From contig JADJPW010000003.1 in NCBI GenBank assembly GCA_016713035.1, positions 1 through 64,000 on the forward strand: a stretch of DNA of 64,000 nucleotides. Direction: 5' to 3'. This stretch comes from Verrucomicrobiaceae bacterium (GTDB taxonomy: Bacteria; Verrucomicrobiota; Verrucomicrobiia; Verrucomicrobiales; Verrucomicrobiaceae). Shown in pieces: positions 1-8,590 of the stretch (within the stretch, counting starts at the first letter, position 1; every line of letters starts with the position of its first letter). Position numbers and translations under genes: made by a program. The notes under the pieces are model-generated. The model made no database searches. It was not told the origin of the DNA and saw only the letters and a list, made by a program, of their open reading frames with translations.

Positions 1-28
1 CGACTCACAGCCCCACGCACACGCACGC

Positions 29-1162
29 ATGCCGCACACCGCCTTCATCCCCACGCTCGATGCCTTGCCGGGAAAGAAATCGCCCCTGATGGAGCGATTC
101 GCCGCACTACTAGAGCCCAAGGCACCCGCTCAGATCGAGGCGATGGCTCGCGAGTCCGCTCTGCTCACGCGGCGGAACTTTGGCCGCACGATGCGGCTCT
201 TTGCCCCACTCTATGTCTCCAATGAGTGCGTGAATAATTGCAGCTACTGCGGCTTCTCCCGTGACAACGACAGCATCCTCCGCGTCACCCTCACCGTGGA
301 CCAAGTGCTGCGTGAAGCGCGGCATCTGCTGGAGCAGGGCTTTCGCAACATCCTCCTCGTCGCCGGTGAGCACCCGCGCTTCGTCAGCGATGGCTACCTA
401 GAGGACTGCCTCCGTGCCCTACGAGACAGCGTGCCCACACTAGGCATCGAAGTCGGCCCCATGGAGGCTCCAGAATACGAGCGCATGGTCAAAGCAGGCG
501 CAGAGGGCCTCGTCGTCTATCAAGAGACCTACGACCGCGCCATGTACGAAGACATGCACACCGCCGGACCGAAAAAAGACTTCGACTGGCGGCTCGCCTG
601 CCCCGAGCGCGGCTATGCAGGCGGATTCCGCCGCATCGGCATCGGTGCACTCTTTGGCCTGAGTGATTGGCGGCTGGAGGCCCTACGGCTCGCAGCCCAT
701 CTGGAGCATCTCTACAAGCACTGCTGGCGCTCCACCTTCACCGTCGCCTTCCCCCGCCTCCGCCCAGCCGCAGGCGGATTCCGCCCGCAGACAGAATTCC
801 CCGACTGGGCACTCGTGCAGACCATCTGTGCCTTCCGCCTCACCTTTCCAGAAGTCGGCATCGTGCTCAGCACGCGAGAGCCCGCACCGCTGCGTGACTC
901 CCTGGCACCGCTAGGCATCACCACCATGAGCGCTGGCAGCCACACCGAGCCCGGCGGCTACACCGGCGCAGGCAATGACGACCTGCACCTCACCGTGCGT
1001 GGTCGCCGTGTGGAAAAAGAAACCACCAGCACCCGGAACCGCGCCGAAGGCCAATTCGGCATCGCAGACAGCCGAAGCCCGCGTGAAGTGGCCCAGATGC
1101 TCAGCGCACGCGGCCTCGATGCCGTGTGGAAAGACTGGGATCCGGCCATCCTCGCGGCCTGA
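29..1162 (+). CDS. thiH: 2-iminoacetate synthase ThiH (radical SAM)
   Basis: A 377-residue radical SAM enzyme of the ThiH family, which cleaves tyrosine to dehydroglycine (2-iminoacetate) and p-cresol for the thiazole half of thiamine. The [4Fe-4S]-binding motif CxxxCxxC is at C67, C71 and C74. The C-terminal half carries the family block with STREP and MSAGS followed by TEPGGY. The length matches the family. It starts at the first ATG near the window edge, so an upstream thi operon, if present, lies outside. The next gene begins about 80 bp downstream and is not a thiamine gene. HydG is a relative, but no hydrogenase context is visible. The identification is firm. Confidence 0.93.
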   Translation: MPHTAFIPTLDALPGKKSPLMERFAALLEPKAPAQIEAMARESALLTRRNFGRTMRLFAPLYVSNECVNNCSYCGFSRDNDSILRVTLTVDQVLREARHLLEQGFRNILLVAGEHPRFVSDGYLEDCLRALRDSVPTLGIEVGPMEAPEYERMVKAGAEGLVVYQETYDRAMYEDMHTAGPKKDFDWRLACPERGYAGGFRRIGIGALFGLSDWRLEALRLAAHLEHLYKHCWRSTFTVAFPRLRPAAGGFRPQTEFPDWALVQTICAFRLTFPEVGIVLSTREPAPLRDSLAPLGITTMSAGSHTEPGGYTGAGNDDLHLTVRGRRVEKETTSTRNRAEGQFGIADSRSPREVAQMLSARGLDAVWKDWDPAILAA

Positions 1163-1244
1163 GCCCCCACTTTGGCCGCTAGACCACTGCTCAAAAGCTC
1201 CCGCGTGCTTGATCTTTCCTCCTGCCGCATGCACAGCACCCAGC

Positions 1245-1907
1245 ATGGCAAAAATCGTCAAAACTCCGACGGGGGAATTTCACTCAGGCTACGGCTGCAT
1301 CATCATGACAGCCGCCGTGGGCGTATTCAGCTTCCTCGCATGGTGGATGTTCTATTACGTGCCGATCACACTCGATAAAGAGATCGCCGCCATCTCGCAG
1401 GATACACCCGCCCCACTCCCGCAGATCGCCCCCGTCACCGGATTGCAGGAAAAACTCGCCGCCTTTGCCAAAGCAGCCTCCGCCGGCACTCCCGCCACAC
1501 TCACGCTCTCGATCCCGGAGCTTAATGCCCTGCTCCTCCTCACCCCAGATGCCGCCACCGGCGGTTACAAAGACATGCTGCGTGTAAGAGGCCTCGATGC
1601 CGAAAAATCGCTCATCCTCACCGATGCCAGCCTACCCATGAACACCGCCCGCTTCTGGGAGGAGAAAAAACGCTACCTCGTCGGCCAGATCGACTTCCTC
1701 ACCGAAAAAACCGCCCTCGGCCCCGACATCAAAGTAGTCGCCGTCCGCGTCCCTGACAAAAAAGTGCCCGAAGAAATGATCAAAGGCATGCAGATGTACG
1801 GCTACTTCGGCCCCTATCACAACGACGCCACCCTCGGTCCCATCTTCAAAGCCATCCGCGAATTCAAAGTCCAGCCCGATAGCATCGTCATCACCACTGG
1901 GCCTTAA
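1245..1907 (+). CDS. Membrane-anchored hypothetical protein
   Basis: A 220-residue protein I do not recognise. The ATG at 1245 is preferred over an in-frame start at 975, because the latter would overlap thiH and encode a low-complexity stretch. After a short polar N-terminus, one hydrophobic segment (about residues 17-40, rich in A, V, F and W) should be a signal anchor. The rest looks soluble and exported, with a repeated pattern of short hydrophobic strands and lysine-rich turns. It follows thiH on the same strand and may be cotranscribed, but nothing links it to thiamine. No catalytic motif is visible. Confidence 0.7.
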   Translation: MAKIVKTPTGEFHSGYGCIIMTAAVGVFSFLAWWMFYYVPITLDKEIAAISQDTPAPLPQIAPVTGLQEKLAAFAKAASAGTPATLTLSIPELNALLLLTPDAATGGYKDMLRVRGLDAEKSLILTDASLPMNTARFWEEKKRYLVGQIDFLTEKTALGPDIKVVAVRVPDKKVPEEMIKGMQMYGYFGPYHNDATLGPIFKAIREFKVQPDSIVITTGP

Positions 1908-1980
1908 TTTGTAGAGGTGTAGGCGGAGATTGGGGGCAGTTGAATCCGTCAATGCCACAACCGCAGCGGATCTGAGGAAA

Positions 1981-2147
1981 TAGACCGATTCTCAAAATGA
2001 ATGTCTGAAATGACCGGCGAGCGCGGCAGCTTCAGTGGCAAGAAAAGAGCGAGGAGGCTATTGGAACAATAGCTGACGAGCGAATGACGCCGCCAATGAG
2101 GCTGCCCCGCCGCCGGGAATCGGACAGTCATTTTGAGAACCGGTCTA
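1981..2147. mobile_element. MITE-like hairpin element mobilisable by the IS630 at 55.2 kb
   Basis: A 167-bp non-coding element with terminal inverted repeats. The left end reads TAGACCGATTCTCAAAATGA and the right end is its reverse complement with one mismatch (19/20). The outer TA is the usual IS630/Tc1 target duplication. The same ends bound the IS630 copy at 55213-56421. The interior is itself an imperfect palindrome: GC-rich arms near 2018-2041 and 2090-2112 pair, and the centre folds as GGCTATTG-GAA-CAATAGCTG, so the whole element can form one long hairpin. A 23-codon open frame inside (2001-2072) is probably not a gene. Confidence 0.85.
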
Positions 2148-2270
2148 GAACAATGTTCCTGGTTATTATCTGAACAAGCCAAGTCAGCCACAAAATAACC
2201 CTTCCTTTCTGAACCGAAAGCCTGCAAAACTTCCAGCCTCCCGCCAACCACACACAACAAATCAGATAAC

Positions 2271-2540
2271 ATGGACATCAAAGCACTCATCATCCAACTC
2301 ATCATCGGTGCCATCGGCGGCAACGGCATCGGTGCCGTTCTGAAAAATCTCAGCCTGGGCCCCATTGGCAATACCGTAGCAGGCTTGCTCGGCGGAGCTG
2401 GCGGTGTCCAGCTTCTCGGCATGATCAGCCCTGAGCTTGCTCAAGGTCTCGGCGGACAAGTCGGCGGCGCAGCAGCAGGCGGTGGTGTGCTCATGGCCAT
2501 CATCGGCATCATCAAGAGCGTGATGGCTGGCAAAAAATAA
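2271..2540 (+). CDS. Small glycine-rich hydrophobic protein
   Basis: An 89-residue protein made mostly of Gly, Ile, Leu, Ala and Val, with a short charged tail. Two hydrophobic stretches (about residues 5-15 and 65-82) flank a glycine-rich middle with repeated LGG and GGA patterns. Similar small glycine-rich proteins are widespread in bacterial genomes and are often misnamed; none has a function I can assign. It stands alone, preceded by the MITE and followed directly by a strong hairpin terminator, which supports a real transcription unit. Confidence 0.7.
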   Translation: MDIKALIIQLIIGAIGGNGIGAVLKNLSLGPIGNTVAGLLGGAGGVQLLGMISPELAQGLGGQVGGAAAGGGVLMAIIGIIKSVMAGKK

Positions 2541-2560
2541 GTTTTCTGTCCCACTCTTTG

Positions 2561-2611
2561 GACCGCCTCCGACACGGCTGCCTCGTCAGCCACCGGTGGC
2601 GGTCTTTTTTT
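2561..2611 (+). terminator. Rho-independent terminator
   Basis: The outer arms GACCGCC (2561-2567) and GGCGGTC (2598-2604) pair. A second stem, GGCTG/CAGCC, lies between them. A run of eight T follows at 2604-2611. It sits 20 bp after the stop of the glycine-rich protein. Confidence 0.7.
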
Positions 2612-3100
2612 GGCTGCGACAAATCAACGGTAGCCACCTTTTGCGGAGCTAGCGGCATTATAGCCATCGTTCTTACCTCCATCCACACTTCATCAGCATT
2701 TCATTAGATTCCGCTCCACAAGATCGCCAAGCCGAACGCACTGCCAAAAAAGGCCGCACGCCGTGCTGATCCCGCTTTCCAGGCCAAGAGAGCGAAAAAG
2801 AGAGAGCAATACAGGTTACTCGAATCAGCGTCCGGTCTTGTTTTCCTGTTCCGGCTTCAAAATCGGCGGCACAGCTTCGCTTTGTCACTGCTCTTGTGCA
2901 GCCCCTCGCACTTCGTGATGGCGGCTTTCAGCGGGGTGAAGATGGCACGAGTTTAATTCATGCGTATGGACAGAGAGGCCGATTCGGACGAATCGCGGCA
3001 AGTCGATCTACCGGTGTGGCCTTTGCAAGCATTCGCGTTGAATACGCCCTTTATCAGCATTTAAGGCACAGTGTCCTTTCCTCACCAAAGCCCTATACTC
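2612..3100. other. Gene-free interval
   Basis: About 490 bp without a convincing gene. Open frames here on both strands lack a start context or recognisable composition. I see no clear repeat or RNA. The promoter of the FKBP lipoprotein gene should lie near its right end. Confidence 0.4.
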
Positions 3101-3592
3101 ATGAAACCATCCACTTTCGTCTTCTCCGCTGCGCTAATGCTACTCGCAGGCTGTACGAGCCCCTCCAAAAAAGAAACCACAGCCGAATCGAAGCCCAGCG
3201 AAGCCGCGTCGCAGGCTCCGGCGAGAAAGGTGGATGCATCAGGTGTAGTCACGACGGCGAGCGGCCTGCGCTACAAGGTGTTGGCCTCAGGTCCGGCCAG
3301 CGGACGCTCGCCCATGCGCAGTGATTCGGTGGTGGTGCACTACCGTGGCACGCTGGTGGATGGCAGCGTCTTTGACAGCTCCTACGACCGAGGCGAGCCA
3401 GCGACATTCGGCGTCGGTCAGGTCATTCCCGGCTGGACGGAGGCACTCCAACTCATGAAGCCCGGTGACAAATGGCTGCTGCACATCCCTCAAAACCTCG
3501 CCTACGGCGGTCAAGGCGCAGGGGCCAAGATCCCACCTTACGCGGACCTCATTTTTCAGGTGGAGCTGCTGCAAATCGTAGGCGGGCTTTGA
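3101..3592 (+). CDS. FKBP-type peptidyl-prolyl isomerase lipoprotein
   Basis: A 163-residue lipoprotein that should catalyse proline cis-trans isomerisation during protein folding in the periplasm or at the outer membrane. The N-terminus is a lipoprotein signal ending in LAGC, with the acylated cysteine at residue 18; this decides the ATG at 3101 over an in-frame start ten codons earlier. A Lys/Glu/Ser/Ala linker follows. One FKBP domain fills the C-terminal 110 residues, with the hallmarks VVVHYRGTL, DGSVFDSS, VIPGWTEAL and FQVELL. It is monocistronic and has no gene partner that hints at a client protein. Confidence 0.92.
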   Translation: MKPSTFVFSAALMLLAGCTSPSKKETTAESKPSEAASQAPARKVDASGVVTTASGLRYKVLASGPASGRSPMRSDSVVVHYRGTLVDGSVFDSSYDRGEPATFGVGQVIPGWTEALQLMKPGDKWLLHIPQNLAYGGQGAGAKIPPYADLIFQVELLQIVGGL

Positions 3593-4210
3593 GAGTTGCT
3601 AGACCACTTCGAGCCCAAAGGTCCACGCCCGCTACCCGGCTCATGAAGAGCCTGTTCATGCTGCACGGCATCGTCATGCTCGATCTAGTGGCCCTCCCCC
3701 TATCGCGTGCCATCGCACTGACCTCCGGCGGGTGAAGCACGTCCGCGTTCACACTTACCGCAGAATCCGTCTGCAGAGACGCATGTTCGGGGATCAATCA
3801 TCCCATTTCCCAACTTGGGACGGACAGGTCATGCGCATAATTGCAGCTCGCTCATCAAAGTAGCGAATGCGATGACGCTCCACTCCCCAATTCCGCAAAA
3901 ACAAACATCGACACTTAGCCTGGCGACTTTTTGAAGACCAAGACGGCGAGCATCGTGCCGAGGTTTATGATCGTGTTTTTCATGTTGTGAGAAATGCCAA
4001 AGGCCACAGGCTGCTCGCTTCTCGATCAGAGGCGGTTGCTGATGAGCCGTGGGTGTCGCCGGAGCTGCAGGAGCATCGACAAGTTGACGAAGGCTTCAAT
4101 TTTTACCATTCAAATGATTCACAAAGGCAGCCGCATCATCATCTGCGGACAAAGCGTAGCCCTTGGCGACGTTAGCCTCATCCGTGTTCACATCTTCCAC
4201 CACTCGTCTC
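3593..4210. other. Gene-poor interval
   Basis: About 620 bp with no gene I can support. A 38-codon minus-strand frame (4096-4212) has coding-like composition and could be the end of a decayed gene, but it overlaps the next start and has no recognisable relatives. Other frames look random. Confidence 0.35.
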
Positions 4211-6844
4211 ATGCGCGAACTTGCCGCTCTCCTTTGTTTCTTTGCCATCGCGCTGTCCGCCATCGCTCAAATTGCAACGACTGATGTGGACGAGCCTGAG
4301 GACATGATCCTCGGTTTCCGGGGCAAATCGAAGTATCAGATCGTGGTGCCGGATGTGGCAGCGAATCCCACGGCGGAGTCTTCGGTGACGCGGGCGGCGG
4401 AGTTATTGCAGCAGGCGTTTGCGGCGAACAAGATCGCTCTACCGGTTGTGAAGGAGTCACAGGTGGAGGCGGGGCGACCGGCGTTCTATGTGGGAGCGAC
4501 GAAGTTCGCGGCGGCGAAGGTGGATCTCAAAAAGCTGAGCGGCTGGGGCTATGCGCACAAGGTGGTGGGGCGTGATGTGATCATCGCGGGCAATGACGAA
4601 CCGGATGCGCTGGAGGGGAAACGCGCCATCCCGGGCTGGCGCACGGCGACGAAGGACCCGTCGTTGCCGTTTGAGGGCACGCTGTTTGGCACGGCGGAGT
4701 TTGTGCATCGCTTTGTCGGGGCGCGGTTTTTGTCGCCGGATGAATCGGGCACGACCTTTGTGCCGCAGTCGATCATTCATGTGCCGCCGACGCTCGATGT
4801 GCTCGGCGAGCCGCACTTCATCGAGCACGACATGCGCAATGGGCCGGAGTTGTTCTACACGGCGAATCATTGTCGGCGCTTTACGCGTGTGTGGTCGCGT
4901 GGCGGGCATCAGCATCCGTCGGCGGTGCCGATTGCCGAGTATGGGAAGACCCATCCGGAGTATTTCATCCTCACCGGCAATGTGCGGCAGCCGGAGGTCG
5001 GCGCGACGGATGGGCAGCTCTGCCTCTCAAATCCCGAGGTGCGCGAGCTGATCTACAAGCACATCCTCGCCAGTCTCGACAGCGGCTACGATGTCATCGA
5101 GCTGGGTCAGGCTGACGGCTTCCGCCCCTGCCAGTGCAAGGAATGCGAGGCGCTTTACGGTGTCCAACCCACGACGAAGCCGACCGATGGCATCGCTTTC
5201 AGCACGGATCGCGCTTGGGGCGAAAAGATCTGGATCATGCATCGCGATCTGGCCGTGCGGTTGATGAAGGATCGTCCGGGCAAAAAGCTCATGATGACCT
5301 CCTACGGCCCCACGATTCAGCCGCCGCAGACCTTCCGCGAGTTCCCGGAGAACACGATCATCGAGATGATGCATTCTGACGAAGAGGCCTTTGCCGCGTG
5401 GAAGCAGCTCAAGGTGCCCGGAGGCTTTTCGGCGTATCTTTACAACTGGGGCAACTTCCATCTCGTGGGCCTCACGCCGCTCATGACGGTCTCGATGATC
5501 GCCGAGCAGAATCGTCTGCTGGTGGAGAACAACGTGCGCATGGCGCAGGTGAATGGCAGCCCCGGCGCAGGCCAATGGGGACTCGAAGGGCCGAACATCT
5601 ATGTGTATCTGCGCCTCGCCATCGACCCGAAGCGGCAGAGCGCGAACGAACTCTTCGACGAATACCTGCAGGCCGCCTTCCGCGAGTGCGAGAACCCGAT
5701 GCGCCGCTTCTTCACCAACGTGCAAAAGCGCGTCGAGCTGTGGCGCGTGCTGCGTGACTACGCGTATCAGTCCGGACGCGATCCCATCTTCGCACTCGGC
5801 ACGCTTTGGCCACCGGATGTCATCAGCTCACTGGAAGAAGACCTCGCTGCCGCGGAAGGCAGCGCCGAGCTGCCTGAGGTGAAGCGCAGGCTCGACATCG
5901 TGCGCTACGAGTTCGATTTCCTGAAGCACCTCGCGCTCGTCATCAATGCCTGGCGCAATCATCAGGCGATGAATAACGTGGCCTCGCTCACGCAGTTGCT
6001 CGACGCGGTGGATGCGCGCAACGCCTTTGTCGCCGGTGTGGCCAACGGTGACGCGAAGTATGCCAAGAAGAAGAACCCCGCGTATCGCTTCGCCGACGAA
6101 AAGGGCCTGAAGTATGCCGGACGTTACTTGGATCGTGCGCCATTCAATTGGGACACCGCGAAGATGCGGGCGAATCCGGCGCAAATGATCCAGCAGAGCC
6201 AATCGCTCACCATTGAGCGAGTAACCGAGCCTTTGACACTCGATTCACCCCGCTGGGAAAAAGCTGAGGCGCACCCGCTTTTGTCCACCGATGCCGCCGT
6301 GACGAAGCTGCAAGCGCCCACCACCTTCCGCGTGCTCTGCGACGACGCCCATCTCTACCTTCGCGTTAGTGGCGAGCAGCCTGCGAACAAGATGACCTTC
6401 GGCGCACGCGGCCACGATGCCGAGCTGTGGTTGCAGGAGAGCATCATCGTCAATGTCTCACCCATCGCCGACAAGAGCCGCTACTTCTACTTCGCCTACG
6501 AGCCGGAACCGACCTCCTTCAACGAAGCCGAGCACGGCTTCATCGCCGACTACCTGCACCCGCGTTACGGCTGGAACGACGAGGGCTGGAACGGCGCATG
6601 GACGTTTGAAACCAAGCTCATCCCGGCCAAGAACCGCTGGGAATCCATGGCCATCATCCCTTTTGAAACCCTGCGCACCAAGGCACCCAAAGCTGGCGAC
6701 ACCTGGTATCTCAATGTAGGCCGCGTGCACTTCACCGACTCTACCGACAAGAAGACCAACCGCGAGTTCTCCGCCTGGACCAGCAAGCTCAATGCCTCCC
6801 GCATCCCAGGCGACGCGAGTTTTGGAAAAGCCACCTTCAAATGA
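4211..6844 (+). CDS. Secreted DUF4838 protein with CBM9-like C-terminal domain
   Basis: An 877-residue exported protein. The ATG at 4211 opens a clear signal peptide (MRELAALLCFF, then an ALSAIAQ cleavage region); the longer frame from 4163 would bury it. Residues about 50-180 resemble the alpha-glucuronidase-like N-terminal domain common in glycoside hydrolases. The central region matches the DUF4838 family, including a cysteine pair in a CQCKEC motif. Residues about 670-870 look like a CBM9-type carbohydrate-binding domain (AELWLQES, the WNGAWTFE region, WYLNVGRV). DUF4838 proteins are frequent in Verrucomicrobia and Planctomycetes next to glycan-degradation genes; their substrate is unknown. 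A TPR gene follows after 7 bp and is probably in the same operon. Confidence 0.85.
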   Translation: MRELAALLCFFAIALSAIAQIATTDVDEPEDMILGFRGKSKYQIVVPDVAANPTAESSVTRAAELLQQAFAANKIALPVVKESQVEAGRPAFYVGATKFAAAKVDLKKLSGWGYAHKVVGRDVIIAGNDEPDALEGKRAIPGWRTATKDPSLPFEGTLFGTAEFVHRFVGARFLSPDESGTTFVPQSIIHVPPTLDVLGEPHFIEHDMRNGPELFYTANHCRRFTRVWSRGGHQHPSAVPIAEYGKTHPEYFILTGNVRQPEVGATDGQLCLSNPEVRELIYKHILASLDSGYDVIELGQADGFRPCQCKECEALYGVQPTTKPTDGIAFSTDRAWGEKIWIMHRDLAVRLMKDRPGKKLMMTSYGPTIQPPQTFREFPENTIIEMMHSDEEAFAAWKQLKVPGGFSAYLYNWGNFHLVGLTPLMTVSMIAEQNRLLVENNVRMAQVNGSPGAGQWGLEGPNIYVYLRLAIDPKRQSANELFDEYLQAAFRECENPMRRFFTNVQKRVELWRVLRDYAYQSGRDPIFALGTLWPPDVISSLEEDLAAAEGSAELPEVKRRLDIVRYEFDFLKHLALVINAWRNHQAMNNVASLTQLLDAVDARNAFVAGVANGDAKYAKKKNPAYRFADEKGLKYAGRYLDRAPFNWDTAKMRANPAQMIQQSQSLTIERVTEPLTLDSPRWEKAEAHPLLSTDAAVTKLQAPTTFRVLCDDAHLYLRVSGEQPANKMTFGARGHDAELWLQESIIVNVSPIADKSRYFYFAYEPEPTSFNEAEHGFIADYLHPRYGWNDEGWNGAWTFETKLIPAKNRWESMAIIPFETLRTKAPKAGDTWYLNVGRVHFTDSTDKKTNREFSAWTSKLNASRIPGDASFGKATFK

Positions 6845-6851
6845 TCCACTC

Positions 6852-7727
6852 ATGAATCGATTCTGCCTCCTCTTGGTTTGCCTCGTCTCACTCAGCGGCG
6901 CTTCACACGCCATCGACTACACCGCTCTCAGTGCCGTGAAGCGATTGCGCACGGAGAAGCGCTACGACGAAGCTCTGCAAAAACTCGAAGCGCTCGCGAC
7001 GAAGACCGACGAAGCCAGCGAGAACTTCACTTACCTCTCGCAGGCACTCGACATCACCGTCGATTCGCTGAAGGACGCCGACCGTTCGCTCGCCATCGCT
7101 GCTACGATCAAGGAGACCGCGTTGCGCGATTTTGCCAAGCTGCGTGTGCTTGCCAATTTCGAGCGTTACGATGAAGCGCTCACGTTTGTGCGTGACAAGC
7201 AAGTCGCCTCATGGCCCACACGCATCCTGGGTCAGGCACACGGCATCCTTGCCACCATCTACCACGAGAAGAAAGACGCCGCTGCCGAACTCGCACAGTG
7301 GCAACTCGCCGCCGCCGCGCCGGGTGCGGAAGTCGGTGTGCGTGGTCGGTCACTGCGAGAAGCTGGCGTGCTTTTTCAAAAGCAGGGCAATACCGCGAAG
7401 GCCGAGGAGCAATTCCGCCAGGCACTCAAAGTCACGCCCGCCAACTACGCCTGGCGCGTTGACAGCCTCATCGCGCTCTCTCGTTTGCTCATCGAAAGCC
7501 AACGCACGAAAGAAGCTGTGAAAGCCTTCGACGGCACCGACTTCACCAAGGTCACCAGCATCACCGCGCGTGGCAATCTCCTCGAAGCCTACGCTCGCAC
7601 GTTGCTGGCAGCCGGGAAAAAGATCAAAGCCATCGAAACCTTCGATCAACTCCTCCAGCTCGATCTTCCCGCCACCTGGAAGGACCGCATCAACCAAGAA
7701 CTCGACCAGATGGCCGAGGAATTTTGA
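6852..7727 (+). CDS. Exported TPR-repeat protein
   Basis: A 291-residue protein with a signal peptide (MNRFCLLLVCLVSLSG, cleavage after SHA). The ATG at 6852, 7 bp after the DUF4838 stop, is the only start that exposes it. The mature part is helical, with repeated tetratricopeptide-type units; the clearest are around residues 30-60, 165-200 and 245-280, with A/L/Y spacing and EA.K..F motifs. It is probably a periplasmic scaffold or adaptor cotranscribed with the DUF4838 protein. No catalytic residues are visible. Confidence 0.8.
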   Translation: MNRFCLLLVCLVSLSGASHAIDYTALSAVKRLRTEKRYDEALQKLEALATKTDEASENFTYLSQALDITVDSLKDADRSLAIAATIKETALRDFAKLRVLANFERYDEALTFVRDKQVASWPTRILGQAHGILATIYHEKKDAAAELAQWQLAAAAPGAEVGVRGRSLREAGVLFQKQGNTAKAEEQFRQALKVTPANYAWRVDSLIALSRLLIESQRTKEAVKAFDGTDFTKVTSITARGNLLEAYARTLLAAGKKIKAIETFDQLLQLDLPATWKDRINQELDQMAEEF

Positions 7728-7966
7728 GTCAGGCCCGTTGCGAAGTGCCGTTGCTGACATGAGACAGCACTTCAGGTTCCGAGGAGCCCTTGATCCGCTG
7801 AGCTACAAGCTCCGAAGACCAAGGTGACGCCGATCTAATGCATGGCGTTTCACGAAGAGTTCGGGGCCAGCATCTCGTGGCTTGTTGAGGCTTCGCACGA
7901 GTCCCCCTTTCGGGAAAACTTTGCCGTCGGATGAAGCTGAGCTTGCCAATCGCCTCGACGGCCCTC

Positions 7967-7984
7967 ACTATACGCCTGTATAGT
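7967..7984 (+). promoter_or_regulatory. Palindromic operator abutting the lexA-like start codon
   Basis: A perfect inverted repeat, ACTATAC-GCCT-GTATAGT, ends at the base before the ATG at 7985. A weak -35-like TTGCCA (7943-7948) stands 17 bp before a CACTAT hexamer inside the palindrome, so a bound repressor could cover the promoter. The arrangement fits autoregulation by the adjacent LexA-like protein. That it is the binding site is an inference. It does not look like the TGTTC-N4-GAACA type I recall for Verrucomicrobia LexA. Confidence 0.6.
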
Positions 7985-8590
7985 ATGCCAGCGCCCCTCA
8001 CCGAAATGCAGTCCGGGATTCTTCGATTTGTCGAAGAACGACTCGACGTGGGTGCGAGTGCCCCGACCTGCCGAGAAATCTGCGAGCGTTTTGAGTTCAG
8101 TAGTCCGAAAGCGGCCACCGACCATCTCGCTGCGCTCGAGCGCAAAGGCTACATCTCTCGTGATCGCAAGCAGGCACGGGGCATTCATTTGTTGCATCGT
8201 TCAGATGAGATTCCGGTGCTAGGTCAGGTGCCCGCCGGACTTCCCAGCTCAACGAACGAGGAGTTGACAGGGTATGTTGGCTTCGGGCCTGAAAACTTTG
8301 GCATCCATGATCGCAAACAGGCATTCGCTTTGACCGTCAAAGGCGACTCAATGGAAGGGTGCCACATTTTCGACGGCGATGTGGTCCTAGTTGAGCGGGG
8401 CGTAGAGCCGCATAATCAGAGCATTGTCGCAGCGTTGATTGATAACGAAACGACACTGAAGACCTTCCTTCGTCGCGGTAACAAGGTGTGGCTGCGTGCG
8501 GAGAACCCACGTTATCCCGACCTCATTCCTGGGTGGGATTTGCAAATCCAGGGCGTTGCGCGCGCCGTCATCAGGAGGCTGCGAAAATGA
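7985..8590 (+). CDS. LexA-like S24 autocleaving repressor
   Basis: A 201-residue LexA-family regulator. Residues 1-70 form a winged helix-turn-helix (EICERFEF, then a recognition-helix region ending in DHLAALERKGY). The S24 peptidase domain follows, with the cleavage bond A84-G85 in QVPAGLP, the catalytic serine S122 in VKGDSMEG and the general-base lysine K159 in TTLKTF. All residues needed for RecA-stimulated self-cleavage are present. The ATG at 7985 gives the family length and leaves the palindrome just upstream. Its stop overlaps the next start as ATGA. Its place at the head of a methyltransferase/nuclease operon suggests a dedicated regulator rather than, or besides, the housekeeping LexA. 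No other SOS genes are in the window. Confidence 0.88.
   Translation: MPAPLTEMQSGILRFVEERLDVGASAPTCREICERFEFSSPKAATDHLAALERKGYISRDRKQARGIHLLHRSDEIPVLGQVPAGLPSSTNEELTGYVGFGPENFGIHDRKQAFALTVKGDSMEGCHIFDGDVVLVERGVEPHNQSIVAALIDNETTLKTFLRRGNKVWLRAENPRYPDLIPGWDLQIQGVARAVIRRLRK

Noticed and set aside
2001..2072. A 23-codon peptide inside the MITE
   Set aside because: It spans one arm of the hairpin, so the reading frame is explained by the palindrome.
4096..4212. A 38-codon minus-strand gene
   Set aside because: The composition is coding-like, but it overlaps the DUF4838 start, has no signal or family, and is too short to support.
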